Source of the DNA: Olleya sediminilitoris
GTDB lineage: Bacteria; Bacteroidota; Bacteroidia; Flavobacteriales; Flavobacteriaceae
Length of the DNA: 64,000 nt
Assembly: GCF_016785945.1 (NCBI RefSeq)
Contig: NZ_JAEMEF010000007.1
Span: 1-64,000, forward strand
Direction: 5' to 3'
The translations under genes were made by a program, and so were the position numbers. This document shows positions 9,013-19,980 of the stretch, piece after piece (positions within the stretch are counted from its first letter, which is position 1; each line of letters opens with the position of its first letter). A model generated the notes under the pieces. The model made no database searches, was not told the origin of the DNA, and saw nothing but the letters and a program-made list of their open reading frames with translations.

Positions 9013-9122
9013 GGTTGCGTTAAGGATTGATGTGGAAATCCTTTTTGTGAGGCACGAGCAAAAAGATTGTAACGGAAAGCCTGACGCACTTTTGCAACTA
9101 AAAGCAAAAGTGGGTAACGCCT
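9013..9122 (-). repeat. Dispersed flavobacterial intergenic repeat, copy 2
   Basis: Read on the minus strand it starts GGCGTTACCC, then contains GTCAGGCTTTCCGTTACAATC, AAAAAGGATTTCCAC, and ends AATCCTTAACGC. These are the same blocks in the same order as at 7168-7250, with two extra hairpins: CACTTTTGC against GCAAAAGTG, and AATC-TTTTTG against CAAAAAGGATT. It fills most of the 366-base gap between the DUF192 gene and secDF. Nothing else is seen in 8836-9012. Confidence 0.7.
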
Positions 9123-9145
9123 AAAAAACAAATTACTGTAAACAT

Positions 9146-9180
9146 AAAAAAGCCTTTCTAAATTAATAGAAAGGCTTTTT
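9146..9180 (-). terminator. secDF terminator
   Basis: The stem AAAAAGCCTTTCTA pairs with TAGAAAGGCTTTTT around a 6-base loop, 22 bases after the secDF stop. Confidence 0.9.
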
Positions 9181-9201
9181 AATATTAAGACTAGTGTTTG
9201 A

Positions 9202-12200
9202 CTACTTAACTACTGTTTCGTCCACAACTACTTCTTTCTTTTTTAATGCGTCTGCTGCATTTCCTTTTTTAACAAAGTCATACATGATTGGTGTTGCAAT
9301 AAATAATGATGAGTAGGTACCTACTATTACACCAACTATTAATGCGAACATGAATCCTCTAATAGACTCTCCTCCAAAAATGAAGATTGCTAATAATACC
9401 ACTAAGGTTGTTAAAGATGTATTTAACGTACGACTTAATGTACTACTTAATGAGCTGTCTATTACTTTATCAAATTCCCAACCTGTGTACTCGTTAAAAA
9501 ACTCACGAATTCTATCAAATACTACAACGGTGTCATTTAATGAGTATCCAATTACTGTTAGGATTGCTGCAATAAATGCTTGATCAATTTCCATTGAAAA
9601 TGGCATGAACTTGTATGTAATAGAGAATACACCTAATACGATAATTACATCATGGAATACTGCTGCTACTGCACCAAGGGAGAATTGCCATCTTTTAAAA
9701 CGGAAAAGAATATAAAGGAATACAACTACTAATGATCCTAAAACTGCCCAGAAAGAGGCTTGTTTAATATCGTCTGCAATTGATGGACTTACTTTGTATT
9801 GATCCATAATACCAATTTGCTTGTCTGCTTTTGATAAGTCTTTAAAATCTTCAAAAGACACACCTTTAAGGTAAGGTTGTAATGCTGTGTATAGCTTACT
9901 TGTTACTTCTTCATCAACCTCGTTAGCTGTTTCGTTAATTTTATATTTAGTTGAGATTTTTAAATTATTATCGTCTCCAACTGTTTTTACTGTTGCACTA
10001 CCAAATACGTCTTGAGAAGCTAAAATACCTTCAATCTCCACTGCGCTTACTGGCTCTGCAAATCTAACTTGCGTTGTACGTCCTCCAACAAAATCAATAC
10101 CTTGATCTAAACCATTTGTAAATAATGATCCTAAACTTAATACTAATGCTACTGCTGATATGATGTAAGCAACTTTACGTTTTTTAAGAAACTCGATATT
10201 GATGTTTCTAAATAAGTTTTTAGTTAAACCTGTTGAGAAATCTAATTGACCACCTCTGTTTGAATACCAGTCTACTAATAATCTTGTAATAAAGATTGCT
10301 GTAAATAGTGATGTACCAATACCTATTAATAATGTTGTTGCAAAACCTTTAATTGGTCCTGTACCAAATACAAATAATATTAATGCAGTTAATCCTGTTG
10401 TAATGTTGGCATCTAAAATTGATGATAATGCATTACTAAATCCGTCTTGAATAGCAGATTTTTGATCTTTACCCTTGGATAGTTCTTCTCTGATACGCTC
10501 AAATATAAGAACGTTTGCATCCACAGACATACCAATAGTTAATACTATACCTGCAATACCAGGAAGTGTTAATACTGCTCCAATACCTGATAATACACCA
10601 AAGATTAATAAGATGTTGAATAACATTGCTATGTCAGCAAATAATCCACCTTTACCATAGTAAAATACCATCCAGATTAATACTAATGCTAATGCAATAC
10701 CAAATGACATTGTACCACTATCAATTGCTTCTTGACCTAAAGATGGTCCAACAATACTACTTTGAATAATCTCTGCACGAGCTGGTAATTTACCTGCACG
10801 TAAAACGTTAGCTAAATCTGTTGCTTCACTTAAGCTAAAGCTTCCAGAAATTTCAGTACTTCCTCCTGCAATTGGTCCAGTAGATGATGATGGTGCAGAG
10901 TATACAGTATTATCTAAAACTACAGCTATTTGACCTTGCGTTTTAAAAGCCTCACCTGTCATTTTTTCCCAGATTTTAGCTCCTTTACTATTCATTTGCA
11001 TACTAACTACAACCTTATTTGCTTGGTTATAAGATTGACGTGCATCTGTTACAACCGCTCCATTTAATGGTGGCTCATTGTCTCTGTTTCCTTTTAGGAC
11101 AAAAAGATCTACTAACTCACTATTTTCTGTTGGTTTACCAAAAACAAATTTAGTATGTTTTAATTCTGATGGTAATAATGCCTTTACTTCTGGCATAGAT
11201 AAGTAACTTAATACTTGCTCTCTGTCTGCAATATTAAATTGTGCTAAAGTTGCTCCAAAACCAGGACCAGCCATTAGGTCTAATAATGGGTTAACCTCGT
11301 TTACAGTTTCGTTTTCTTCACCTGTAAGTGCTGCAATAGCTTTTTCTTCTTCAGTTAATTCTTTAGCTTCAGTAGTTTCTTCTGAAGTTGTTTTAGCTTC
11401 TAATTTAGTTTTAAGTAAGTCATTAGCTTGAATTAAAAACTGATTGAATTGATCTGCTTTTAAACCTTCCCAAAACTCTAATTGTGCTGTTTGAGTAATA
11501 AGATCTGTAGCACGTGCTACGTCTTTAACACCTGGTAATTCTAATAATACACGTCCAGAGTTACCTAAACGTTGGATGTTTGGAGAGGTTACACCAAACT
11601 CATCAATACGTTTACGTAATACCTCAAAAGCAGAAACGATTGACTCGTCTACCTTTGTTTCTAATACACGTTTAGTATCACTATCAGACATATTTAAGTC
11701 TATCTCTCCAACTAAAGATCTGTTAGCAAAGATATCTGGAGAGGCTAATTTTTTATCTCCTTTGATAGCGTCAAAAGCTACATAAAAATCTTCTAAATAC
11801 GTGTTTTGACTGTTTTTTTGAATTTCGTCTGCATCATCTAAAGCTTTTCTGAAAGTTGGATTTTTACTATCGTTAGCTAATCCAATTAAAAGATCTTTTA
11901 CAGATATTTGAAGTATTGCTTCTAAACCACCTTTAAGGTCAAGACCTAACTTCATTGAGTTTTGTTTTACATCCTCATAAGTGTTACCTAAAAAAACACT
12001 TTCTTTTGATGTTGCTAACGAGTCTAAATAACTTGTCGCATAATCGTTAACTTTTGCTGTACGATCTGATGCTGAAGCTTCAATTTTGCTTTCAGCCAAT
12101 TGTGCTGCATTGTTTTCTATCGCATTATTTTTAAATGTGAAAGACAATTGGTAAATACTTACCAATCCAAACAATACTGCAAATAGTTTTACTAATCCTT

Positions 12201-12210
12201 TATTTTGCAT
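9202..12210 (-). CDS. secDF: Protein translocase subunit SecDF (fused SecD and SecF)
   Basis: RND-type inner-membrane protein that uses the proton gradient to complete Sec export. SecD and SecF are fused (1,002 aa), as is common in Bacteroidota. The SecD part starts with a membrane segment, then LGLDLKGGLEAILQI (about residues 87-101) and the periplasmic P1 region (IDEFGVTSPNIQRLG, LLELPGVKDVARA). Six membrane segments follow, with GMSVDANVLIFERIREEL. The SecF part begins near INIEFLKKRKVAY, with GIDFVGGRTTQVRF and the matching GYSLNDTVVVFDRIREF. An insert rich in Glu and Thr (about 270-300) is lineage-specific. It ends in a strong terminator. Confidence 0.97.
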   Translation of the reverse strand: MQNKGLVKLFAVLFGLVSIYQLSFTFKNNAIENNAAQLAESKIEASASDRTAKVNDYATSYLDSLATSKESVFLGNTYEDVKQNSMKLGLDLKGGLEAILQISVKDLLIGLANDSKNPTFRKALDDADEIQKNSQNTYLEDFYVAFDAIKGDKKLASPDIFANRSLVGEIDLNMSDSDTKRVLETKVDESIVSAFEVLRKRIDEFGVTSPNIQRLGNSGRVLLELPGVKDVARATDLITQTAQLEFWEGLKADQFNQFLIQANDLLKTKLEAKTTSEETTEAKELTEEEKAIAALTGEENETVNEVNPLLDLMAGPGFGATLAQFNIADREQVLSYLSMPEVKALLPSELKHTKFVFGKPTENSELVDLFVLKGNRDNEPPLNGAVVTDARQSYNQANKVVVSMQMNSKGAKIWEKMTGEAFKTQGQIAVVLDNTVYSAPSSSTGPIAGGSTEISGSFSLSEATDLANVLRAGKLPARAEIIQSSIVGPSLGQEAIDSGTMSFGIALALVLIWMVFYYGKGGLFADIAMLFNILLIFGVLSGIGAVLTLPGIAGIVLTIGMSVDANVLIFERIREELSKGKDQKSAIQDGFSNALSSILDANITTGLTALILFVFGTGPIKGFATTLLIGIGTSLFTAIFITRLLVDWYSNRGGQLDFSTGLTKNLFRNINIEFLKKRKVAYIISAVALVLSLGSLFTNGLDQGIDFVGGRTTQVRFAEPVSAVEIEGILASQDVFGSATVKTVGDDNNLKISTKYKINETANEVDEEVTSKLYTALQPYLKGVSFEDFKDLSKADKQIGIMDQYKVSPSIADDIKQASFWAVLGSLVVVFLYILFRFKRWQFSLGAVAAVFHDVIIVLGVFSITYKFMPFSMEIDQAFIAAILTVIGYSLNDTVVVFDRIREFFNEYTGWEFDKVIDSSLSSTLSRTLNTSLTTLVVLLAIFIFGGESIRGFMFALIVGVIVGTYSSLFIATPIMYDFVKKGNAADALKKKEVVVDETVVK

Positions 12211-12240
12211 GGTTTTGTTTATTTAATGTCAAATTTTAAA

Positions 12241-12265
12241 TTACGTTAGCATATAATTAACGTAA
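12241..12265. promoter_or_regulatory. Inverted repeat upstream of secDF
   Basis: TTACGTTA and TAACGTAA form a perfect 8-base inverted repeat with a 9-base spacer, 31-55 bases before the secDF ATG. It could be an operator or a weak 5' hairpin. Nothing here identifies a binding protein. Confidence 0.4.
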
Positions 12266-12358
12266 GGCTTGACAATTTTTTTATTTATATAAAATGAATT
12301 GTTTATACACTTCAATTGGTCAACTGAAGTGGTGTTTTAAATAAGTGTTGAAATGTAA

Positions 12359-12937
12359 TTAAGCTATTGGTCCAGCTCTACCTTCAGGAATATTAAAGGT
12401 CCCTTTATCTATACTAATTGAGATATTAGTATTTACTTTATGTGTTGTAAATGATAGTAATGTTAGTTGTAAAGTATTTTCAGCTATAGCTGAAAAAGTT
12501 AAAACTACTTGTGAAGCTCTAAGGTATTCTTGCTTAGCTTCCACCATATAATCTCCATCAAAACCTGCTCCAGAAGGCGTTGATGTTTTTATTTCAGAAA
12601 CATCTAAATTATAACTTTGATTAGAAGACTTGTTGTCATCAAGATATACTGTTTCTTGGTTGTGTAACAATATAGCTTTGACATTTTCTACATCAACATC
12701 ACTATAATATGTTATTTTAAGTGTGCCATTTTGCTCTGTAACTTGTGTGTTTTTAGCACCTATTACCTGAAGCTGATTTTTAATGGCACTTATAACCACT
12801 TCTGTTTGAGAAACAGTAGCTTGTTGGTCAGAAAAATGAAAGTCTATTTGCTGATTGGGTACAGCAATTTGTTGTTGACTAGCAACAAAAAACGCAAATG
12901 TAGCAAGTAATGTACCAAAGTACCATTTTGACTTCAT
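12359..12937 (-). CDS. Exported or membrane-anchored protein of unknown function (192 aa)
   Basis: The N-terminus has one hydrophobic segment (WYFGTLLATFAFFVAS), a signal peptide or anchor. Residues about 40-95 have an alternating pattern (VVISAIKNQLQVIGAKNTQV, then GTLKITYYSDVDVENVKAIL). This loosely resembles the ferredoxin-like P1 repeat of SecD. The C-terminus is GRAGPIA. I recognise no named family. It lies 148 bases upstream of secDF on the same strand and could share its transcript. Confidence 0.7.
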   Translation of the reverse strand: MKSKWYFGTLLATFAFFVASQQQIAVPNQQIDFHFSDQQATVSQTEVVISAIKNQLQVIGAKNTQVTEQNGTLKITYYSDVDVENVKAILLHNQETVYLDDNKSSNQSYNLDVSEIKTSTPSGAGFDGDYMVEAKQEYLRASQVVLTFSAIAENTLQLTLLSFTTHKVNTNISISIDKGTFNIPEGRAGPIA

Positions 12938-13005
12938 GCGCCAAATATAAAAAATAAGGTGATATTTATATAATCTTTAGATGATTAAAACCATTTTTAA
13001 ACAAA

Positions 13006-13033
13006 AAAAAAGCAACTAAATAGTTGCTCTTTT
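13006..13033 (-). terminator. Terminator after the DUF4412-like gene
   Basis: The stem AGCAACTA/TAGTTGCT is flanked by A and T runs, 22 bases after the stop codon. Confidence 0.85.
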
Positions 13034-13054
13034 AAATATTAGAAAAAATGCAGA

Positions 13055-13705
13055 TTACATTCCTTCCATTTTCTCATATCCTTCTGGAGGTGTTAAGCTA
13101 AACTTATCATCTGATACAGATTCTTTTTTGATATCTGTTACTTCATAAGTCATTGCCATATCTTGACCTGCTTGGCTAACATTAATAGTCATTAATAAAG
13201 GAAAGCCTTTAAATTTTTCTCCAAACTCTACAGTTTGTTGATTTGATGCCTCAATAGCTTCAGTAGTAAAAACTTTCATTGTCATAGCGACACCTTGTTG
13301 ATTCATTGTGATGTTATATTGCTCACAATTATATCCTAAAATAGTCTTAGTTTCGTCACCTTTAGTGATTTCAATTCCTGAGGTATCTGGAGTTTCGTTA
13401 ATATCACTTAAAGTAAACTTCTTACCCATCATTGGGTTATTAAGCAATGTTAACATTTGCTTAGCTTCAGTATCAATAATAGAAACAGACTCACCTGACA
13501 TTGGGTTATTTGTTTCTGATCTTGTTTTGTCATCTTTAAAGTATGTTATAATATTAATATCTCCTACCATTTGAAGCTGAGCATTCATCTGTTCATTAGG
13601 ACTTGACATTGTCATTTTTGAAGCAATAACCCCTTCGGTTATCTTCTCTTGAGCAACCATAGAAATACTAAACGTTGCTAATAATAAAAATACTAATTTT
13701 TTCAT
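13055..13705 (-). CDS. Secreted DUF4412-like protein
   Basis: It has a signal peptide (MKKLVFLLLATFSISMVAQ) and a beta-rich, methionine-rich mature part. Features such as TMSSPNEQMNAQ, KTILGYNCEQYNI, MKVFTTEAIEASN and a C-terminal FSLTPPEGYEKM are like periplasmic DUF4412 proteins, which are LolA/LolB-like in outline. The assignment is by pattern only; its ligand and role are unknown. It has its own terminator. The upstream gap to mdh (13706-13889) contains two hairpins and no gene. Confidence 0.75.
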   Translation of the reverse strand: MKKLVFLLLATFSISMVAQEKITEGVIASKMTMSSPNEQMNAQLQMVGDINIITYFKDDKTRSETNNPMSGESVSIIDTEAKQMLTLLNNPMMGKKFTLSDINETPDTSGIEITKGDETKTILGYNCEQYNITMNQQGVAMTMKVFTTEAIEASNQQTVEFGEKFKGFPLLMTINVSQAGQDMAMTYEVTDIKKESVSDDKFSLTPPEGYEKMEGM

Positions 13706-13790
13706 TTTATAAATGTTGTTATGATTAAATGCGGTTATGTTGTTTGTCTTATTAATGACAAATACCTTGCCACAACAATTTTACAACAAT

Positions 13791-13830
13791 AAATAGAAAG
13801 CTACAATAATAGCTTTCTATTTATTTTTTT
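13791..13830. terminator. Second hairpin between mdh and the DUF4412-like gene
   Basis: AAATAGAAAGCTA pairs with TAGCTTTCTATTT, and a T-rich stretch follows on the plus strand. No plus-strand gene lies before it, so it may be a back-up terminator for mdh or belong to an unseen transcript. Confidence 0.45.
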
Positions 13831-13835
13831 TAAAC

Positions 13836-13869
13836 AAAAAAAAAGACTATCGATTAGGATAGTCTTTTT
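13836..13869 (-). terminator. mdh terminator
   Basis: The stem AAAAAGACTATC pairs with GGATAGTCTTTTT around a 5-base loop, 21 bases after the mdh stop. Confidence 0.9.
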
Positions 13870-13889
13870 AAAAATTATATTGGTAATTA

Positions 13890-14816
13890 TTATAATTCTA
13901 ATAACCCATTTGTTTTCTTAACACCTTCTGCAGACTCTGCTAACTTCGCTTTTTCCGCATCAGATAAACTGATTTCTACAATTTTCTCGATTCCGTTTGC
14001 ACCTAATACACATGGTACACCAATTGATAAATCACTTAATCCAAATTCTCCATCTAATAATGCTGAACAAGGGAAAATCTTTTTAGTATCACAAGCAATT
14101 GCCTGTACCATTCCTGATACTGCAGCTCCAGGTGCATACCAAGCAGATGTACCTAATAAACCTGTAAGTGTTGCTCCACCTACTTTAGTATCTTGCACAA
14201 CTTGCTCCATTCTTTCTTCTGATAAAAACTCAGATACTTTAACGCTATTTCTTGCTGCTTTGTTAATTAATGGAACCATCCCTTTATCAGAATGTCCACC
14301 AATTACCATTCCGTCGACGTCGCTAATAGGTGCTTCTAAAGCCTCTGCTAGTCTGTATTTGAAACGTGCAGAATCTAAAGCTCCACCCATTCCGATAATT
14401 CTGTTTTTAGGTAAGTCAGTAGTTTTGTGTACTAAATAAGTCATAGTATCCATTGGGTTACTTACAACTATAATGATAGTGTCTGGAGAGTGCTGAATTA
14501 AACTAGATGATACTGTTTTTACAATTCCTGCATTAATACCAATTAGCTCTTCACGAGTCATTCCTGGTTTACGAGGTATACCTGAAGTAATTACACAAAC
14601 ATCAGATCCTGCTGTTTTGCTGTAATCATTTGTTACACCAGTTATTTTTGTGTCAAAACCATTTAATGATGCTGTTTGCATTAAATCCATTGCCTTACCT
14701 TCTGCAAAACCTTCTTTAATGTCTAATAGCACAACTTCTGAAGCAAAGTCTTTGATTGCAATATACTCTGCACAACTTGCTCCTACTGCTCCTGCTCCTA
14801 CTACTGTTACTTTCAT
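13890..14816 (-). CDS. mdh: Malate dehydrogenase
   Basis: NAD-dependent oxidation of malate to oxaloacetate in the TCA cycle. The Rossmann glycine motif VVGAGAVGASCAEY is at residues 4-17, the substrate-binding arginines are in GIPRKPGMTREEL (about 80-92), and the catalytic His is in GGHSDKGMVPL. It is of the LDH-like type found in Bacteroidota, and 308 aa is the usual length. The window also carries citrate synthase, a neighbour in the same pathway. It is a single-gene unit with its own terminator. Confidence 0.96.
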   Translation of the reverse strand: MKVTVVGAGAVGASCAEYIAIKDFASEVVLLDIKEGFAEGKAMDLMQTASLNGFDTKITGVTNDYSKTAGSDVCVITSGIPRKPGMTREELIGINAGIVKTVSSSLIQHSPDTIIIVVSNPMDTMTYLVHKTTDLPKNRIIGMGGALDSARFKYRLAEALEAPISDVDGMVIGGHSDKGMVPLINKAARNSVKVSEFLSEERMEQVVQDTKVGGATLTGLLGTSAWYAPGAAVSGMVQAIACDTKKIFPCSALLDGEFGLSDLSIGVPCVLGANGIEKIVEISLSDAEKAKLAESAEGVKKTNGLLEL

Positions 14817-14906
14817 ATTATTATAAATTAATTAAATTAAGTGTGTTTTTTCTTGTTTTACAAAATTAACATTTTAAAATTACTTTTTATTAAGAAAACT
14901 ATAAAT

Positions 14907-15920
14907 CTAGAACATCAAATTTAATCCTAATGAAGCTGTATCAAATTCGGCTAAAGTATAAGATGCATTTATACCAAAAACACCTAATTTAAGATTAGCA
15001 CCTAAAGTTGCTGTGATACCTGATGTTTTAGAATCTACTGTAAAAGGGTCCACAATTTCTTCTGAAAACAAAACACCATCTGACACGCGATATGTACCTA
15101 ATAAATCTGTTTTAGAATCTGCACTTAAATAACCCAAAGCACCATAAACATTGATAACTTCAAATTTAGTACCTGCAATTAATTGAAATAGCAAACTATT
15201 GACATTAGTTTGTACTTGTTGGTTTTCGCCATCAACAACTTCTGTATTGGTAAAATCATAATTTGCATCTAAATGAGTGTATGAAACTAATCCAGAAATT
15301 GCTACTGGAAACAAATTATCTGCTGGTAACAATGCTGTAAATTCTTGTTGAATACCAATACCATACAAACCTACTTTAACATCTTCAGTCTCTACCTTTG
15401 GAAAAAATCTTGCTTTTATCTGAGTCCCTTCAAACACATTAAAACTTCCTTGTAAAAAAGCAGTCGGAATTAAATTTACATTTGAAGCTCCTATACCTGT
15501 TGGCAAAGTCAATTCGACCTCTTGACTACCAAAAATTGGATCGTCATAAGTAACCAAAACTGTTACATCAGGATCATTATGTCCTAACGCTGTTGCTACG
15601 TTTTTAGATGAACTATTATCAGGAAATCTAATGTTTTCATAATCGCTAACATTCATTTCAAATGCTTTATTTTCATCTTTAATAAATGAAGCATTTCCGA
15701 CTATAGATAATTCAAACCCGTATTTTTTGCGGACTTTTGCATTATTAAACCAACCTGAGCTTATCCCATAAGCTAAACCATCTGTAGCTGGTAACAAGTA
15801 ATCTGAAGCAAACCTTTTTGCATCTCCTACACCTGCTGCTAGTAATTCGTTTAAATTCTCTTGTGACCAACTTAATTGAGTTGTCAGTAATAATCCAAGT
15901 ATAACTATTGTTTTTTTCAT
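14907..15920 (-). CDS. Predicted outer-membrane beta-barrel protein (DUF6588-like)
   Basis: A signal peptide (MKKTIVILGLLLTTQLSWSQ) is followed by NELLAAGVGDAKRFASDYL and a series of alternating beta strands, ending in NASYTLAEFDTASLGLNLMF. The C-terminal Phe and aromatic pattern fit an outer-membrane barrel. The start of the mature region resembles the DUF6588 family. The function is unknown. No clear terminator is seen before mdh, but the gap of 90 bases leaves operon membership open. Confidence 0.75.
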   Translation of the reverse strand: MKKTIVILGLLLTTQLSWSQENLNELLAAGVGDAKRFASDYLLPATDGLAYGISSGWFNNAKVRKKYGFELSIVGNASFIKDENKAFEMNVSDYENIRFPDNSSSKNVATALGHNDPDVTVLVTYDDPIFGSQEVELTLPTGIGASNVNLIPTAFLQGSFNVFEGTQIKARFFPKVETEDVKVGLYGIGIQQEFTALLPADNLFPVAISGLVSYTHLDANYDFTNTEVVDGENQQVQTNVNSLLFQLIAGTKFEVINVYGALGYLSADSKTDLLGTYRVSDGVLFSEEIVDPFTVDSKTSGITATLGANLKLGVFGINASYTLAEFDTASLGLNLMF

Positions 15921-15996
15921 TGCTATTATTTTAAATATTAACGTAAAAAAATATGTTTTAGTTTTTACAATAGAGGGATTTGTAAAAGCATAAAAA

Positions 15997-16025
15997 AAGG
16001 AAACATTTATATAAATGTTTCCTTC
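15997..16025 (-). terminator. gyrB terminator
   Basis: A palindromic stem (GGAAACATTTAT with its complement) with flanking A and T runs lies 24 bases after the gyrB stop. Confidence 0.85.
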
Positions 16026-16048
16026 TAATATAAAAATATATTTATTGT

Positions 16049-18001
<1,953 letters not shown>

Positions 18002-18103
18002 TTAAATACGTTTTATTTCTAATCAATATTAATAAGATCGCGTTTTAAAAACGAAATCTCAAAAAGCCTATTTTTAATTAAAAAATCATGCTTTTTTGTG
18101 CAT

Positions 18104-18131
18104 AAAAAAAGATGCTTTACAGCATCCTTTT
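18104..18131 (-). terminator. Terminator-like hairpin in the gyrB leader
   Basis: On the minus strand GATGCT-GTAA-AGCATC is followed by seven T. It begins a few bases after the predicted transcription start of gyrB and 106 bases before its ATG. A competing pairing of the T run with the A run at 18092-18098 is possible. It may be an attenuator. Confidence 0.55.
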
Positions 18132-18140
18132 GAATACAAC

Positions 18141-18170
18141 CAAATATACAAAATAAAAACTGTTTTTCAA
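18141..18170 (-). promoter_or_regulatory. gyrB promoter
   Basis: On the minus strand TTG (18170-18168), exactly 19 bases, then TATATTTG (18148-18141): a full match to the Bacteroidota TTG-N19-TAnnTTTG pattern. The predicted transcription start is near 18134. The rest of the 395-base gap 18000-18394 holds only this, the leader hairpin and the terminator of the next gene. Confidence 0.75.
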
Positions 18171-18337
18171 GTGGTTTTAAGCGCATTTGATAAAAATTAT
18201 TAACATTTGTTGATTAATAGTAAAACGCCTTAAAAGGGATTAAAACTCAGCTATATTAAATGTTGAGCATTCATTTTATACTAAACAACTAAGATTGATA
18301 TACAAAATCGCTTAAAACAGATATTTTTAAATACAAT

Positions 18338-18369
18338 AAAAAGCCGACTTTAAACAGAATCGGCCTTTA
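18338..18369 (-). terminator. Terminator after the LamG/T9SS gene
   Basis: GGCCGA pairs with TCGGC(T) and a T run follows on the minus strand, 26 bases after the stop codon. Confidence 0.8.
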
Positions 18370-18394
18370 AAAAAGATTTTATTTGATTAAAATG

Positions 18395-19852
18395 TTAATA
18401 TTTTACTACTTGCTTAGTTGTTACACCGAGTTCAGTTTGAATTTTAAATAGATATACACCACTTTGAAAAGAAGATAACTCTATTTGTGTTTTTGAATTT
18501 AATCTTTCCGCTTTTAACAAGCGTCCATTTATATCATATACATTTATTAATCCTTTTTCATTAATACCACTTAAAATAGTTACCCTGTTTTGTGTTGGAT
18601 TTGGATAAATTTTGACATCATTACTTAAATTTAAATTGGCTATAGATAGTGTAGCACAAATGTTACCTGTGGCAACTGCGCTTCCTGCTAACCAGTTCGA
18701 TGTTGTGCCATTCAATGCCATGTTGTTAAGAGTTGCATTATTTGCAGAGGGAGAAGCGTCTACAACAGTTGTTATTGTAGCATTATTAGCTGCACCATTA
18801 CCTTGATTAAACCTATAATACGATATTAAACCAATTTCATTACCCATTAATTCACAATTCATTTTATCTTGAATTTCCGTCTGTGATCTAGCTGTATTCC
18901 AAATTCTAACCTCATCTACACTTCCATTTAAATGCTCACCCCAAAAAGATGTTCTATAAGACGACCCTATACCTAATAAGTCACCTGTTGTTGCGTAAGT
19001 TGTATTAATTGAACCAACACTAACCCCATCTATATAAGCTGTTAATGTAGAGCCATTAAAAGAAACCGCGACATGATGCCAATTATTATCGTTAAGTGTT
19101 CCTCCTGCATTATAATCATTAAACTCTCCAACAACATAAAGCTCACCACTACCTAATACTAACAAACCGAACCTTTGGTTACTACTTTGGTTTCCATAAT
19201 TAACTATGGTACCTGTTATTGTTGTGTTGGTTTTTACCCACGCCTCTACTGTTCTTGTTGAGTTTCCAAAAGGTAACGAACTATTACTGGTATTTGCGCG
19301 ATCGTCTATACCATCAAAATTTAAGTGGGTTGCCGGAACTGGTATGATAACAAACGTTTTAAACCAAACATCGTAGGTATTATAAAGACCAGTATCTCCA
19401 TTATCAAAGAAATAACCTCCACCACTGTACCCTCCAAACGTGAGATTGAAATTAATTGATGCAGAACCTAAACCTCTAAAATCTATGGTGTACATACTTC
19501 CGGAAATTACAGGAACTGAAGTAGATAATGCTACCATCACTTCATCAGTAGATCCAGATGTTGTGGATGTGATATCTAAAAGCGTTGTGTTAAGTAATGT
19601 TCCTCCATAACCATTTCCATCATAAATTCTAAGCTGAAAAGTTCCAGGCGAAAAAGCTCCAGTATCTCCTAATTTAAGGCTGATATGACTTAAATCTCCT
19701 GTTATACCAGCTGTAAAAGATTGGCCAAGTGGATTTGTTTCGTTTGTGCTTGAGCTAATACTACTTCCTGAAGAGTGAGATTGATCTAAGGTTTGGGAAA
19801 AAATACTAGTGATTGTAAAAAAGCAGGTAATAAAAAGTAATTTTAATTTCAT
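18395..19852 (-). CDS. Secreted LamG-domain protein with T9SS sorting tail
   Basis: A signal peptide (MKLKLLFITCFFTITSIFSQ) is followed by a beta-sandwich region (about 25-170). A LamG/concanavalin-like domain follows (about 175-325, with LNFDGIDDRANT, RTVEAWVKTN, NWHHVAVSFNGSTLTAYIDG and GSVDEVRIWNTARSQTEI). The last 75 residues are a typical type IX sorting domain (VKIYPNPTQNRVTI, INVYDINGRLLKAE, SGVYLFKIQT). The protein is therefore secreted or surface-attached; LamG suggests binding to glycans or proteins. No enzymatic motif is seen. It is monocistronic with its own terminator. Confidence 0.9.
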   Translation of the reverse strand: MKLKLLFITCFFTITSIFSQTLDQSHSSGSSISSSTNETNPLGQSFTAGITGDLSHISLKLGDTGAFSPGTFQLRIYDGNGYGGTLLNTTLLDITSTTSGSTDEVMVALSTSVPVISGSMYTIDFRGLGSASINFNLTFGGYSGGGYFFDNGDTGLYNTYDVWFKTFVIIPVPATHLNFDGIDDRANTSNSSLPFGNSTRTVEAWVKTNTTITGTIVNYGNQSSNQRFGLLVLGSGELYVVGEFNDYNAGGTLNDNNWHHVAVSFNGSTLTAYIDGVSVGSINTTYATTGDLLGIGSSYRTSFWGEHLNGSVDEVRIWNTARSQTEIQDKMNCELMGNEIGLISYYRFNQGNGAANNATITTVVDASPSANNATLNNMALNGTTSNWLAGSAVATGNICATLSIANLNLSNDVKIYPNPTQNRVTILSGINEKGLINVYDINGRLLKAERLNSKTQIELSSFQSGVYLFKIQTELGVTTKQVVKY

Positions 19853-19980
19853 AAGTTGATTAATTTTTTAAATTTTTGGGAGTGAATTTAAAAAAAATAA
19901 AATGACACAAAACATTTAATAGAAAAATAAAACATATTAAATTTAATTCCTGGTTATATTATTATAATAAAACAATTGCA

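Noticed and set aside
18131-18338. Small RNA or small gene between the LamG gene and gyrB
   Set aside because: Only very short minus-strand frames exist there; the terminator-like hairpin is better explained as part of the gyrB leader because a perfect promoter lies just before it.
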